Source of the DNA: DATKNA01 sp963786765
GTDB lineage: Bacteria; Actinomycetota; Actinomycetes; Actinomycetales; Kineosporiaceae
Reading direction: 5' to 3'
Assembly (NCBI GenBank): GCA_963786765.1
Contig: CAWBAJ010000031.1
Span: 43,028-107,027, forward strand
Length of the DNA: 64,000 nt
Part shown: positions 1 through 10,619 of the stretch, piece after piece
Numbering within the stretch: position 1 is the stretch's first letter
How the letters are laid out: each line of letters starts with the position of its first letter
The notes under the pieces: generated by a model
Told to the model about the DNA's origin: nothing
What the model saw: the letters and a program-made list of their open reading frames with translations, nothing else
Databases searched by the model: none
Program-made: the position numbers and the translations under genes

Positions 1-733
1 CGACCAGTCCGGGGACATGCAGGTCGTCCGCATGGTGGCCGTCGAGGCGGAGCGGAACCTCGGCTTCGCCGCCGTCCACTAGCTGCTGGTGCCGTTCCTG
101 CCCGTCGTGGACCGCCTGCCCGAGCCGCAGCGGCGGGCGCTCGGCGTGGCCTTCGGGACGGTGTCCGGACCGCCGGCCGACGTGTTCCTCGTCGGCCTGG
201 CAGTGCTCACGCTGCTGTCGGACGCCGCCGAGACCGGGCCGGTCCTGTGCGTGATCGACGACGCGCAATGGCTCGACGAGGAATCCGCCGACCTGCTCAG
301 CTTCGTCGCCCGCAGATTGCTCGCCGATCGTGTCGGGCTGCTCTTCGGCGTGCGAGAGACGGCGGACGCCGAGCCGCGCCTGCAGGCCCTGCCGAGTCTG
401 CGCATCTCCGGTCTGCCGGACCAGGCGGCCCACGAGCTCCTCGAGACATCGATCAGCCAGCCCATCGACCCTCCGGTGGGCGGATCGCATCGTCGCGGAG
501 ACCGGCGGCAATCCGCTGGCTGTCGTCGAGGCCGCCCCGGAACTGACCCGGACCAGCTGGGCGGGCGGATGCCGCTGCCCGAGCCGCTACCCGTCGGTCA
601 CCGGCTCGAGGCATACGCGGAGTTCACCATCGACTTCGCCTACAACGCGATCGAGGAGTCGGAGTACGCCGTACTCGACGCCGTGCTCGCAAGCATGGAC
701 GCCGACGCCGCGGCGAGCAAGGTACCCAGCTGA
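1..733 (+). pseudogene. LuxR/LAL-type ATPase regulator fragment, broken
   Basis: The reading frame enters from the left edge. It shows the middle of an AAA-type ATPase domain of large LuxR-family regulators: Walker B-like VLCVIDDAQWLDEESADLL, then the sensor-like segment ending LRISGLPDQAAHELL. Walker A lies before the window. A TAG at 80-82 sits where the family usually has Gln (VHQLLVPFL). The frame slips at about 470 and slips back at about 545, with the conserved GGNPLAVVEA lying between. The last 40 or so residues (AYAEFTIDFAYNAIEE onward) do not resemble this family, and no HTH domain follows. The fragment is either a decayed gene joined to another tail or a true gene with sequence errors. 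Confidence 0.55.
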
Positions 734-818
734 GTCAAGGCTGATCCAAAGGCTGATTCACGGCTGATTCAAGACGGATGGCACGCGGGTGGCGGGTCTC
801 GGGGCCGCCACCAGCGCG

Positions 819-1714
819 CTATGCGCGGGGTACCACGATGATCGGGCTGCGTGCCTGACGCACCAACCTCGACGACACGCCGCCGAGCAGGATCCGTCGG
901 GCGGGCCCGTAGCCCCTGGACCCGCAGAACAGCACGTCGACCTCGTCGAGCTCGGACAGGACCTGGACCACGTTGCCCGTCAGGATGCGCGCTGACGCCG
1001 ACACCTCGGGCGGAATCCCGGCGACGGCGACGTCGAGGGCGCGCTGGAACGACTCCTGGGCGGTGGCGACGAAGGCGTGCTCGGCGTCCCGGCCGATCAC
1101 CGGCAGAACCACGCCGGCCTCCTGCGCCAGCACGGAGTAGAGCGTCAGGGTCCCGCCGACGCGTGCCGCCACTCGCACCGCGAGATCCAGCGCGGCGTTC
1201 CCGTCCGGAGTGTCGATGTAGGCGACGCCCATGCGCCGCAGCCCACCGACGTCCCGATCGCGGATCCCCCGTGGCGCGACGGCCACCGGCACCTGGCTGC
1301 CGGCCAGCAGCCGGTCCGCCGTACTGCCGGCCAGGAGCCGGTGCTCCGCCGCTCTGCTGCTGGACCCCACGACGATCAGCGACGCCCCGGCGTCCTCCGC
1401 GATGTCGTGCAGGCCGTGGGCAGCGGACGAGGAGGCAACCACGCGGTAGTCGACCGACTGGACGTCCGCGAGCAGGTGCCGGGCGGCGTCGAGGATCTTC
1501 TCCGCCTGGCTGTGCCTCTCCGCGACCCATTCGGCGTCCACCCGCGCGGAGCTGATCGGCGCGGGAGCCGGATGCACGGTCGCCACGACCAGCGACGTAC
1601 CGAGAACGCGAGCACCGGCCGCGGCCAGAGCGAGCGCGTCCTCGCCCGACGCGGTGCCGTCGAACCCGGCCAGGACGGGTCCGGCGACACGAGCGTCGGG
1701 AGCGTCCATCCCGC

Positions 1715-1718
<4 letters not shown>
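819..1718 (-). CDS. Universal stress protein, two tandem UspA domains
   Basis: This 299-aa soluble protein has two UspA domains, roughly residues 13-150 and 160-299. Each ends in the ATP-binding pattern of the family: GSSSRAAEHRLLAGSTADRLL-like in the first and GSRGYGPARRILLGGVSSRL in the second. It is expected to act as a cytoplasmic nucleotide-binding stress protein. Its start overlaps the stop of the upstream permease by 4 bp (ATGA), so the two are probably co-translated. USP domains are often paired with APC permeases. The ligand is not known. Confidence 0.9.
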
Positions 1719-3175
<1,457 letters not shown>

Positions 3176-3339
3176 GCGGCACCTCCCACGTCGGCCGCTG
3201 TCGCGGCTGGATTGGCCGTGCACCGGTTCTTACCGTGCCCTCGCGCGCGGATCACCGCCATTCCGGATGTCGTGACCGGGCCCACACAGCAGGTCCCTCG
3301 GACACCGGAACTCTCCCGGGCCCAAGGCCGGCGCAGCGC

Positions 3340-4548
3340 TCAGGCGCTCGGCGTCGTCCCAGGGGTCGGCGCGGGTTCCTTGCTCGCGGTCGGAGAGGGC
3401 GACGCCGGCTTCTTGGCGGTGGCGATCGCGTCCTCGAAGGCGGTGATCGTGGCGGGATCGACCGTGCCCGTCGGCTTGACCCCCAACTCGGTCTGGAACG
3501 CCTTGAGGGCGTCGGTCAGGGCCGGCGTCCATTTCCCGTCGACCGGGCCGGTCCAGAATCCCGCGAGCTTGAGAGTCTGCTGGACGGCCGCGGTCGAGGC
3601 CACGGCCTCCTGGGCAGCGGCCCCACCCTTGGCCTGCAGGTCGGCCTGAAGTGCGTCGTCCGTGGCCTTGTCCACGGTTCCGGTGACGGGCAGGCCGTGG
3701 GCCTTCTGAAGTGCCTGGACGGCCTGGAGCGTCTCGGGCCCGTAGATCCCGTCCACCTCGCCCTTGTAGTACCCAGCCTCTGCCAGGGATTTCTGCAGCA
3801 CCTCGGTGTAGTCGTGCACAGCCGCCTGCGCCTGCTTCTGCTGATCGTTCGTCAGGCAACCGGCCTCGGAGAACAGCTGCAGCCAGGACATCTCCAGCGC
3901 CACGGCCGCCGCGTTGAACTGCTGCGACGCCTGCGCCAGCGGGGTCCCGTCGGTGATCCCCTTCCGTGCGGCACTGAAGTCCGCCTCGGCCTGCTTCACC
4001 CGGTTGACGGTCGCGCTGGGCGCCAACGGTGCGGCAGTGGCCGCAGTGGACGACGCCGGCGAGGTCTTCGGCGTGGCCGAAGCGGACCCTGCGGTCGCGC
4101 CGGCCGACGCCTGTGCCTGCGCGGCGGCCAGAGCCGCCTGGGCATCCGCCAAATCCTTCTCGGCGGCGACCACCGCCTGCTGCGCGCTGACCGCTGCCTC
4201 GGCGCCGGAGACGGCCTCCTCGCTCGGGTTCTCCAGGTCCTTGCCCCCGGTCTTGACGTCGCCGACCGTGGGTGCGGTCTGGTTCAGCACGTCGCCGTAG
4301 CGATCCAACGCCGTGATGTACGTCGCGCTCGCCGTGCAGAAGGCGCCCTTCGCGGCGGTCAGCGCAGCCTCCGCTTCGGAGAGGGCCCGCTGCTTCGCCG
4401 ATACCTCCGCCTGGGCCAGCGCCACAGCGGACTGTCCTCCGCCGTCGCTGCTGCCACACCCCACCAATGCCAGTCCGGCGATGCAGACCGCCGCGACCGA
4501 ACGCACCGGCACACGCATGATGTGCCCGTGACCACCGGCACGACTCAC
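3340..4548 (-). CDS. Peptidoglycan-binding lipoprotein, two PG_binding_1 domains
   Basis: 402 aa with a signal peptide ending in a lipobox (LALVG then Cys31), so it is expected to be lipid-anchored outside the membrane. An Ala/Gln-rich helical region (about 40-150) looks like a coiled coil. Two peptidoglycan-binding modules follow, at about 240-295 and 305-375, with the GYYKGEVDGIYGPET and GFWTGPVDGKWTPAL signatures. The tail is Pro/Thr/Ser-rich. No enzymatic domain is visible. The GTG at 4548 has AGGAGG about 9 nt upstream. Confidence 0.85.
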   Translation of the reverse strand: MSRAGGHGHIMRVPVRSVAAVCIAGLALVGCGSSDGGGQSAVALAQAEVSAKQRALSEAEAALTAAKGAFCTASATYITALDRYGDVLNQTAPTVGDVKTGGKDLENPSEEAVSGAEAAVSAQQAVVAAEKDLADAQAALAAAQAQASAGATAGSASATPKTSPASSTAATAAPLAPSATVNRVKQAEADFSAARKGITDGTPLAQASQQFNAAAVALEMSWLQLFSEAGCLTNDQQKQAQAAVHDYTEVLQKSLAEAGYYKGEVDGIYGPETLQAVQALQKAHGLPVTGTVDKATDDALQADLQAKGGAAAQEAVASTAAVQQTLKLAGFWTGPVDGKWTPALTDALKAFQTELGVKPTGTVDPATITAFEDAIATAKKPASPSPTASKEPAPTPGTTPSA

Positions 4549-4594
4549 CGGGCCCCTCCTGTGTCTCGTGCCGGTCAGAGGGCGGCGTGCACGA

Positions 4595-4981
4595 TCAGGT
4601 CGTGACCATGCGGCGGGTGAAGCCCTCGATCACCGCGGACACGATCGCCACGATCGCCGCGGCACCCACGGCCGACCAGAATCCGTCGATCTCGAGCTTG
4701 GAGCTCAGCGACGCCGTCAGGGCGAGCATGCCGACCGTGATCGCGAACGACATGAGCCCCAGGGTGAGGAGGATCAGGGGCAAGGTCAGGATCCGGAGGA
4801 TCGTGCCGACGACGGCGTTGACGACGCCGAACAGCACGGCGATCCAGAGGTAGGTGCCGACGCCACCGAGGACGTGGATGCCGGGGACCAGCGCCGTCGC
4901 CACCCAGATCGCTATCGCTTCAGCGACGAAGTGGATCGCCGCGCTTGCGAGAAGGCCAGGGCTGCGGCCGCCGTCGCTCAT
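4595..4981 (-). CDS. Phage holin family-4-like small membrane protein
   Basis: 128 aa with four predicted membrane helices and the pattern LFGVVNAVVGTILRILTLPL seen in the family once named phage holin 4 superfamily (YvlD-like). In actinobacteria this is a housekeeping-type membrane protein of unknown role, not a prophage marker, and no phage genes flank it. The C-terminal helix ends in RRMVTT. Confidence 0.8.
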   Translation of the reverse strand: MSDGGRSPGLLASAAIHFVAEAIAIWVATALVPGIHVLGGVGTYLWIAVLFGVVNAVVGTILRILTLPLILLTLGLMSFAITVGMLALTASLSSKLEIDGFWSAVGAAAIVAIVSAVIEGFTRRMVTT

Positions 4982-5420
4982 GCTGTGATCTTCGCGGCCG
5001 GGAGGTTCTCCGGTCAAGGCCGCTGCGCCTCCTCCGCGCCTCCGCGCCCCAGCGGCCCCCGCGGCCCCCGCGGCCTCCGCGGCGAGGGGACCCCGGGCGA
5101 CCTGCGAGAGATCGGCTTCGCAGTGTGCTGGACTGTTGACCACGGGTGCACCGAGTGGAAGGTTGAAGACCTCGGCATTCCTCCGGTTCGCCCCGGTCTG
5201 CGTCGGCCCCGGGGCCTGGGGACATGGCGATGGGGGGATGGCCATGGAGCGCTTTCCCGGCACCCACGCCGTCTGCCACGCCGTCTGCCACGCCGTCTGC
5301 CATGTCGCCCGACACGCCGCCTGCCGGCCATGTCGCCTCCGGAGCAGGGGGGAGGACCGCGGACGACCACGAGACCGAGTCCGTGGGTCAGTCAGTTCCT
5401 GATCGCTGTCAGGGGGTTCC
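4982..5420. repeat. Intergenic region with short tandem repeats
   Basis: This 439-bp gap separates the holin-like gene from the fructanase and holds no convincing gene. At about 5045-5090 a 9-bp unit CCCCGCGGC recurs imperfectly. At 5265-5300 there are three exact copies of the 12-mer CACGCCGTCTGC, followed by degenerate copies to about 5330. The promoters of both flanking genes should lie here, but I could not place a clear -35/-10 pair. Confidence 0.6.
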
Positions 5421-8024
5421 GTGAAGATCCGTAACGACAAGGACGTCGTACCCGTCAGCCCACCCCGGAGGCGGATCGGCAGGTCCGCCCGCGCTCTGGT
5501 GACCGCCGGCCTGCTGGCGGTGGCGATGGCGTTCCCGCTCGGCGGCGGACCTTCCGCCGCCGCGGCGATCCAGCCTGCCTACGACCAGACCTACCGGCCC
5601 CAGTTCCACTTCTCCCCCGCGGAGAACTGGATGAACGACCCCAACGGGCTCCTGTACTACCGGGGCAAGTACCACATGTTCTTCCAGTACAACCCCTCGG
5701 GGAACCAGTGGGGGAACATCTCCTGGGGACACGCGGTGAGCACCGACCTCGTGCACTGGAAGCAGCTACCCGTGGCGATCCCGGCCGACGACAACGAGTA
5801 CGTCTTCTCCGGCAGCGCGGTCGTGGACAAGGACAACACCAGCGGCTTCGGGACCAAGGCGAACCCACCGATCGTCGCCATCTACACGAGCGCGCTCAAG
5901 AACAAGCCGATCCAGGCGCAGGCCCTCGCCTACAGCACGGACGGCGGCACCACCTTCCACAAGTACGCCGGGAACCCGGTGCTCGACATCGGGTCCGGGG
6001 AGTTCCGTGATCCCAAGGTCTTCTGGTACGCGCCCGCCAAGCAGTGGCGGATGGTGCTCGTTCGGGCGACCGAGCACAAGGTCAGCATCTACGGGTCGCC
6101 GAACCTGAAGGACTGGACCCACCTCAGTGACTTCGGGCCGGCCGGTGCGGTGGGCGGCGTCTGGGAATGCCCGGACCTGTTCCCGATGGCTCTGAACGGC
6201 AACCCCCACAAGATCAAGTGGGTGATGACCGTGAACCTGAACCCCGGTGGCATCGCCGGCGGCTCCGGCGGCCAGTACTTCGTCGGCTCCTTCGACGGCA
6301 CCACCTTCACCTCCGAGGACCCGCCCACCTACACCCCGCCGTCCGGCACAGTGCTCGAGGATTTCGAGTCGGCGACCTTCGCGCCCTGGACCACCACCGG
6401 GACGGCGTTCGGAACAGGCCCCACCGCCGGCAACGCCCCCGGCCAGGGCGGCGTCAGCGGTTATCTCGGCGACAAGCTCGCCAACAGCTTCAACGGCGGG
6501 GACGCCAGCACCGGGACGCTCACCTCACCCGAGTTCACGATCAGCCAGGACTACCTGAACTTCCTGGTCGGCGGCGGCAACCACCCGCACGTCCCCGGAA
6601 GCGTGCTCGACGCCACTCCCCCGCCCGGGCCCGTCTTCGCGGACTTCGAGGGAACGACCTGGGGCCCCGGCTGGACGGCCACCGGTGACCTCGCGGCCGC
6701 CGGACCCGTGCCCGGGACCGTCGGCGACCAGCAACCTGTCACGGGCTACCTCGGGCAGCGACTGGTGAACACCTTCCTGAACCACGACCTGACCACTGGC
6801 ACGATCACGTCGCCCACCTTCACCATCACCAGTGACTACATCGACCTGCTCGTGGGCGGCGGGAACCATCCGTGGAGCGCGGACCCGTCGGCAGCCACGG
6901 CTGTCAACCTCCTGGTCAACGGTCAGGTCGTCGCCAGCGCGACCGGGCAGGACAACGAGTTCCTCAACTGGGTCGCGTGGGATTCCACCAAGTGGCGTGG
7001 CCAGCAGGCGCAGATCCAGATCGTGGACAACAACACCGGCGGCTGGGGACACATCAACGTCGACAACATCGTCTTCTCGCCGCAGGCCGCCGTCCCGGTG
7101 ACCAACGAGACAGCCGTGAACCTCCTGGTCGGCGGCACGATCGTCAGGTCCACGACAGGCGCCGACAGCGAACACCTCGACTGGGCGAACTGGGACCTCC
7201 GGGATCTGCGCGGCAAGAAGGCCACCATCCAGGTGGTCGACAACAACACCGGCGGCTGGGGGCACATCCTGGCCGACCAGTTCACGTTCGCTGCAGCCCC
7301 CGCTCTGTCCTCGACCGAGCGCGCCCACTGGCTGGACTACGGCCGCGACTTCTACGCCGGGGTGACCTTCAACAACGTCCCCGACGGCCGGCGGATCATG
7401 ATCGCCTGGATGAACAACTGGCAGTACGCCGGCAACATCCCGACCGATCCCTGGCGCAGCGCGATGAGCATCCCTCGTGTCCTGCACCTGGGGACGATCG
7501 CGGGCAGGCCGCAGCTGACGTTCTCGCCAGTGGGTTCTGTGAAGTCCCTGCGGCAGGCCCACCCGTTCAAGGCGGCACGGTCGCGCCTTCTGCCCGGAAC
7601 GACCACGCTCCACGGACGCGGCACCTCCGGTGACACGCTCGACATCGTGGCGACGTTCCGAGCCCGGGACGCGAAGAACTTCGGGCTCAACGTTCGCGTC
7701 GGCAACGGACAGCGGACCCGGATCGGGTACGACGTGCGCCGCGGCGGCGTCTACGTCGACCGGACGGCGTCGGGCGACGTCTCGTTCAGCCCGCAGTTCC
7801 CGAGCGTGGAGTTCGCGCCCCTGCCACTGCGCGCGGGGACGGTGAGGCTGCGCGTGCTCGTCGACCGGTCGTCGGTGGAGGTTTTCGCCAATGGCGGCAG
7901 GGTCACGATCACGGACCAGGTCTTCCCCGACCGGAACAGCCAGGCCGTCCAGGTCTTCTCCCAGGGAGGGCGGGCCCAGCTGAAGAAGATCACGATCTGG
8001 CACCTGACCTCGATCTGGCAGTAG
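5421..8024 (+). CDS. Secreted GH32 fructan hydrolase (levanase/inulinase type) with a nested inserted domain
   Basis: 867 aa with a signal peptide (about residues 21-49, cut after the Ala run). The GH32 catalytic signatures are complete: WMNDPNG with nucleophile Asp73, FRDPK with Asp197, and WECPDLF with acid/base Glu249. The propeller is interrupted at about 311-623 by a beta-rich insertion and resumes with WLDYGRDFYAGVTF. A C-terminal beta-sandwich carries DRSSVEVFANGG, as in exo-fructanases. It should release fructose outside the cell, feeding the ABC transporter just downstream. The GTG start has an AGGGGG-type site. Whether levan, inulin or sucrose is preferred cannot be read from the sequence. 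Confidence 0.92.
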   Translation: MKIRNDKDVVPVSPPRRRIGRSARALVTAGLLAVAMAFPLGGGPSAAAAIQPAYDQTYRPQFHFSPAENWMNDPNGLLYYRGKYHMFFQYNPSGNQWGNISWGHAVSTDLVHWKQLPVAIPADDNEYVFSGSAVVDKDNTSGFGTKANPPIVAIYTSALKNKPIQAQALAYSTDGGTTFHKYAGNPVLDIGSGEFRDPKVFWYAPAKQWRMVLVRATEHKVSIYGSPNLKDWTHLSDFGPAGAVGGVWECPDLFPMALNGNPHKIKWVMTVNLNPGGIAGGSGGQYFVGSFDGTTFTSEDPPTYTPPSGTVLEDFESATFAPWTTTGTAFGTGPTAGNAPGQGGVSGYLGDKLANSFNGGDASTGTLTSPEFTISQDYLNFLVGGGNHPHVPGSVLDATPPPGPVFADFEGTTWGPGWTATGDLAAAGPVPGTVGDQQPVTGYLGQRLVNTFLNHDLTTGTITSPTFTITSDYIDLLVGGGNHPWSADPSAATAVNLLVNGQVVASATGQDNEFLNWVAWDSTKWRGQQAQIQIVDNNTGGWGHINVDNIVFSPQAAVPVTNETAVNLLVGGTIVRSTTGADSEHLDWANWDLRDLRGKKATIQVVDNNTGGWGHILADQFTFAAAPALSSTERAHWLDYGRDFYAGVTFNNVPDGRRIMIAWMNNWQYAGNIPTDPWRSAMSIPRVLHLGTIAGRPQLTFSPVGSVKSLRQAHPFKAARSRLLPGTTTLHGRGTSGDTLDIVATFRARDAKNFGLNVRVGNGQRTRIGYDVRRGGVYVDRTASGDVSFSPQFPSVEFAPLPLRAGTVRLRVLVDRSSVEVFANGGRVTITDQVFPDRNSQAVQVFSQGGRAQLKKITIWHLTSIWQ

Positions 8025-8028
8025 CAGC

Positions 8029-8082
8029 CGGGCCGGCAGTGGGGCTCCCGACGTGATCGCGGGCTCCACTGCGCCGGCCCCC
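8029..8082 (+). terminator. Probable terminator after the fructanase
   Basis: An imperfect inverted repeat, GGCCGGCAGTGGGGCTCCC against GGGCTCCACTGCGCCGGCC, starts 5 bp after the stop codon. It could form a strong GC stem, but there is no T-run, as is common in actinobacteria. Confidence 0.5.
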
Positions 8083-8127
8083 TGCCGTTGCCGCGGAGGC
8101 TCTGGGCGTTGATGGCTCACGGGTCTC

Positions 8128-8141
8128 GGACCACGTTGTCC
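8128..8141. promoter_or_regulatory. Distal LacI-type operator
   Basis: GGACCACGTTGTCC is a near-perfect palindrome with the central CG typical of LacI/PurR-family sites. It matches the proximal site at 8329-8342 in 12 of 14 positions, about 200 bp away, a spacing that would allow DNA looping. Confidence 0.5.
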
Positions 8142-8255
8142 CAATAGTTCACAGGGATACCGGGTTCACGAGCCGCTCCGCGCCGCCTCGGCCGCCGTTC
8201 AGGCCCTCCCGCCCCGACGCCTGAGCGCGGTGCTCGCGACCCACCAGGGGATCAT

Positions 8256-8273
8256 CGTTACGCAAGCGTTACG
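8256..8273 (+). promoter_or_regulatory. CGTTACG direct repeat upstream of the transporter promoter
   Basis: Two exact copies of CGTTACG, at 8256 and 8267, lie 11 bp apart (one helical turn), about 25 bp upstream of the -35 box. The placement suits an activator site, but no known factor is recognised. Confidence 0.3.
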
Positions 8274-8294
8274 GCCGGATGACGTCCGTACCTA

Positions 8295-8342
8295 TTGACC
8301 GCTTGATTCCCGGGGGCCTATAACTGCGAGACAACGTTGTCC
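8295..8342 (+). promoter_or_regulatory. Sugar-transport promoter with overlapping LacI-type operator
   Basis: TTGACC (8295-8300) and TATAAC (8319-8324), 18 bp apart, form a good housekeeping promoter. AGACAACGTTGTCC (8329-8342), with the perfect core ACAACGTTGT, lies at the expected transcription start. A bound LacI-family repressor would block initiation. The probable regulator is the lacI-family gene at 12305. Confidence 0.7.
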
Positions 8343-8376
8343 GGATTGGCCGGACACGAGGTCTGGAGGATGTGGC

Positions 8377-9507
8377 ATGCAGAGAACAGGCGGCGGGATC
8401 GAACGCCTCTTCCGTGCTCGCTCGTTGACCCTGGCAGCCACCGGGCTCGTCGCCGGGTCGCTGGCACTGGCCGGCTGCGGCGGTTCGTCGAGCTCGGGAA
8501 GCTCCGCGGCGGCCGGCGGGAGCGGGGGCACCGTCGGGGTGTCGCTGATCCTCAAGACCTTGACCAACCCGTACTTCGTCTCCATGAAGAACGACGCCCA
8601 GAAGCAGGCGGACAAGGAGGGCGTCAAGCTCACGGTCGCTGCCGGCAAGCAGGACGGTGACACCCAGACGCAGATCAGCGCGATCGACAACGCGATCTCC
8701 CGTGGGGACAAGGGCATCCTCATCACGACCAACGGTGACGCCGTCAACACCGAACTGCAGAAGGCCAAGAAGGCCGGGCTCTACGTCATCGCCCTCGACA
8801 CCGTGCCCACCCCGCCCAGCACCGTGGACATCACGTACGCCACGGACAACGAGCAGGCCGGCAAGCTCATCGGCCAGTACGCCGCGACCAAGCTCAACGG
8901 CCAGCCGGCCACGATCGCGATGCTCGATCTGTTCAACAACCAGGTCGTCTCGGTCGACATCGCGCGCGATCACGGCTTCCTCGAGGGCATGGGCATCGAC
9001 CCGGGCAGCAAGACGCAGAACGGCCAGGAAGCCAAGACCGGGAACTACACCGGCGGCAAGGGCGGCCAGTACCAGGTCGTCTGTCACCAGCCGACGCAGG
9101 GCGCCATCCCCGGCGGAAAGACGGCGATGGAGAACTGCCTCTCGGCGAACGGCAACGTGAACGTCGTCTACACGATCAACGAACCCGCGGCGGACGGGGC
9201 CCTTCAGGCCCTCAAGGCGGCCGGCAAGAGCAACGTCGTCGTCGTGACGATCGACGGCAGCTGCAAGTACGTGAACGGCCTGCTGAAGCAGGGCACCATC
9301 GCCGCCGACTCCGCCCAGTACCCCGGAAAGATGGCAAGCCAGGGAGTCACGACCATCGCGCAGATCGCCAAGGGCGGCGCCAAGCCGACACTGCCGGCTG
9401 GCAAGGACTTCATCGACTCCGGCACCAACCTCGTCACTGCCAACCCGCTCACCGGCATCACCAGCCAGACCCCCGACCAGGCCGCCCAGGCCTGCTGGGG
9501 CAGCTGA
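8377..9507 (+). CDS. Sugar ABC transporter substrate-binding lipoprotein (fructose/ribose type)
   Basis: 376 aa. A signal peptide ends in LALAG followed by a lipid-modified Cys, then a Gly/Ser linker. The rest is a type-1 periplasmic-binding fold of the RbsB/FrcB group: GVSLILKTLTNPYF at the front, ITTNGDAVN, then VVVVTIDGS near the hinge. GGAGG precedes the ATG. Position after a fructanase and before FrcC/FrcA-like genes makes fructose, or a short fructo-oligosaccharide, the likely ligand; this is inferred from context. Confidence 0.9.
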   Translation: MQRTGGGIERLFRARSLTLAATGLVAGSLALAGCGGSSSSGSSAAAGGSGGTVGVSLILKTLTNPYFVSMKNDAQKQADKEGVKLTVAAGKQDGDTQTQISAIDNAISRGDKGILITTNGDAVNTELQKAKKAGLYVIALDTVPTPPSTVDITYATDNEQAGKLIGQYAATKLNGQPATIAMLDLFNNQVVSVDIARDHGFLEGMGIDPGSKTQNGQEAKTGNYTGGKGGQYQVVCHQPTQGAIPGGKTAMENCLSANGNVNVVYTINEPAADGALQALKAAGKSNVVVVTIDGSCKYVNGLLKQGTIAADSAQYPGKMASQGVTTIAQIAKGGAKPTLPAGKDFIDSGTNLVTANPLTGITSQTPDQAAQACWGS

Positions 9508-9593
9508 GCTGGGCGCGGCGCCGGGGAGGGCACACGTCCTTACCGGCGCCGCGGATCCCGCCGATCATCGACGCCCGCATGAAGGGAACACCC

Positions 9594-10619
9594 ATGACCC
9601 AGGTCGCCGACGCCCCCGGCACTGCCGAGGAGATCCTCCGGCCGCGTGACACCCCCGCCCGCCGCATCCACAATCTGCTGCACCGGATGCCGGCCCTCAG
9701 CCCGCTGATCGTGCTCGTCCTGGCGTGCATCGTCTTCGGGCTCGCCAACGGGCGGTTCTTCCGCCCGGAGAACATCTCGATCGTCCTGCAGCAAGCCGCG
9801 GTCGTCGGCTCGCTCGCCGTCGGACAGACACTGATCATCCTCACCGCCGGCATCGACCTGTCGATCGGGGCGGTGATGGTGCTGTCGACGCTGGTCATGT
9901 GCAAGCTGGTGTCCGACAACGGCATCCCCGGCCCGGTCGCCCTCCTCGTCGGCATCGTCATCGCCGTTCTCGCCGGCACGCTCAACGGCGTCTTGGTGAC
10001 CCGGCTCAGGCTGCCACCGTTCATCGTCACGCTGGGAACGCTGAGCATCTTCACCGCGATCACCCTGATCTACGCGCAGGGTCAGGTGATCAGTCTCGAC
10101 CAGGGCACGTTCCTCACCTGGACAGGCCAGACGATCAGCCTGGGCAGGTTCGACATCACCGTCGGCGTGCTCATGATGCTGGCGCTCTACGCCGTGTCCG
10201 CCTACGCCCTGCGGCAGACGGCGTGGGGGCGCCACCTCTACGCAACCGGGGACGACGCGGAGGCGGCGCGGCTCGCCGGTATCCGCACCAACCGCGTGCT
10301 GCTCTCCGCGTACATCGTCGCCGGGGCGGTCGTCGGGATCGCGGCCTGGATCCAGGTCGGCCGGATCAACGGCGCCGATCCCAACGCCGGCCTGAACCTC
10401 AACCTCGAGAGCATCACCGCCGTCGTCATCGGAGGCACCAGCCTCTTCGGCGGCCGCGGCGCAGTGATCGGCTCCCTGATCGGCGCCCTCATCGTCCAGG
10501 TCTTCGACAACGGCCTGGCGCTGGCGGGCGTCGACCCGAACTACCAGGTGCTTGCTATCGGCGTCCTCGTCATCGTCGCGGTCGCGGCCGACCAGTGGAT
10601 CAGGAGCGTGAAGTCATGA
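9594..10619 (+). CDS. Sugar ABC transporter permease (RbsC/FrcC family)
   Basis: 341 aa with 8-10 membrane helices. It has the family motifs GQTLIILTAGIDLSIGAVM early and AVVIGGTSLFGGRGAVIGS late, the latter being the loop that contacts the ATPase. I chose the ATG at 9594 over 9579 because GAAGGGA sits 7 nt before it. The stop overlaps the start of the ATPase gene (ATGA). Confidence 0.92.
   Translation: MTQVADAPGTAEEILRPRDTPARRIHNLLHRMPALSPLIVLVLACIVFGLANGRFFRPENISIVLQQAAVVGSLAVGQTLIILTAGIDLSIGAVMVLSTLVMCKLVSDNGIPGPVALLVGIVIAVLAGTLNGVLVTRLRLPPFIVTLGTLSIFTAITLIYAQGQVISLDQGTFLTWTGQTISLGRFDITVGVLMMLALYAVSAYALRQTAWGRHLYATGDDAEAARLAGIRTNRVLLSAYIVAGAVVGIAAWIQVGRINGADPNAGLNLNLESITAVVIGGTSLFGGRGAVIGSLIGALIVQVFDNGLALAGVDPNYQVLAIGVLVIVAVAADQWIRSVKS

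Noticed and set aside
4595..4981. Prophage holin
   Set aside because: The family is common as a housekeeping membrane protein in actinobacteria, and no phage genes are nearby.
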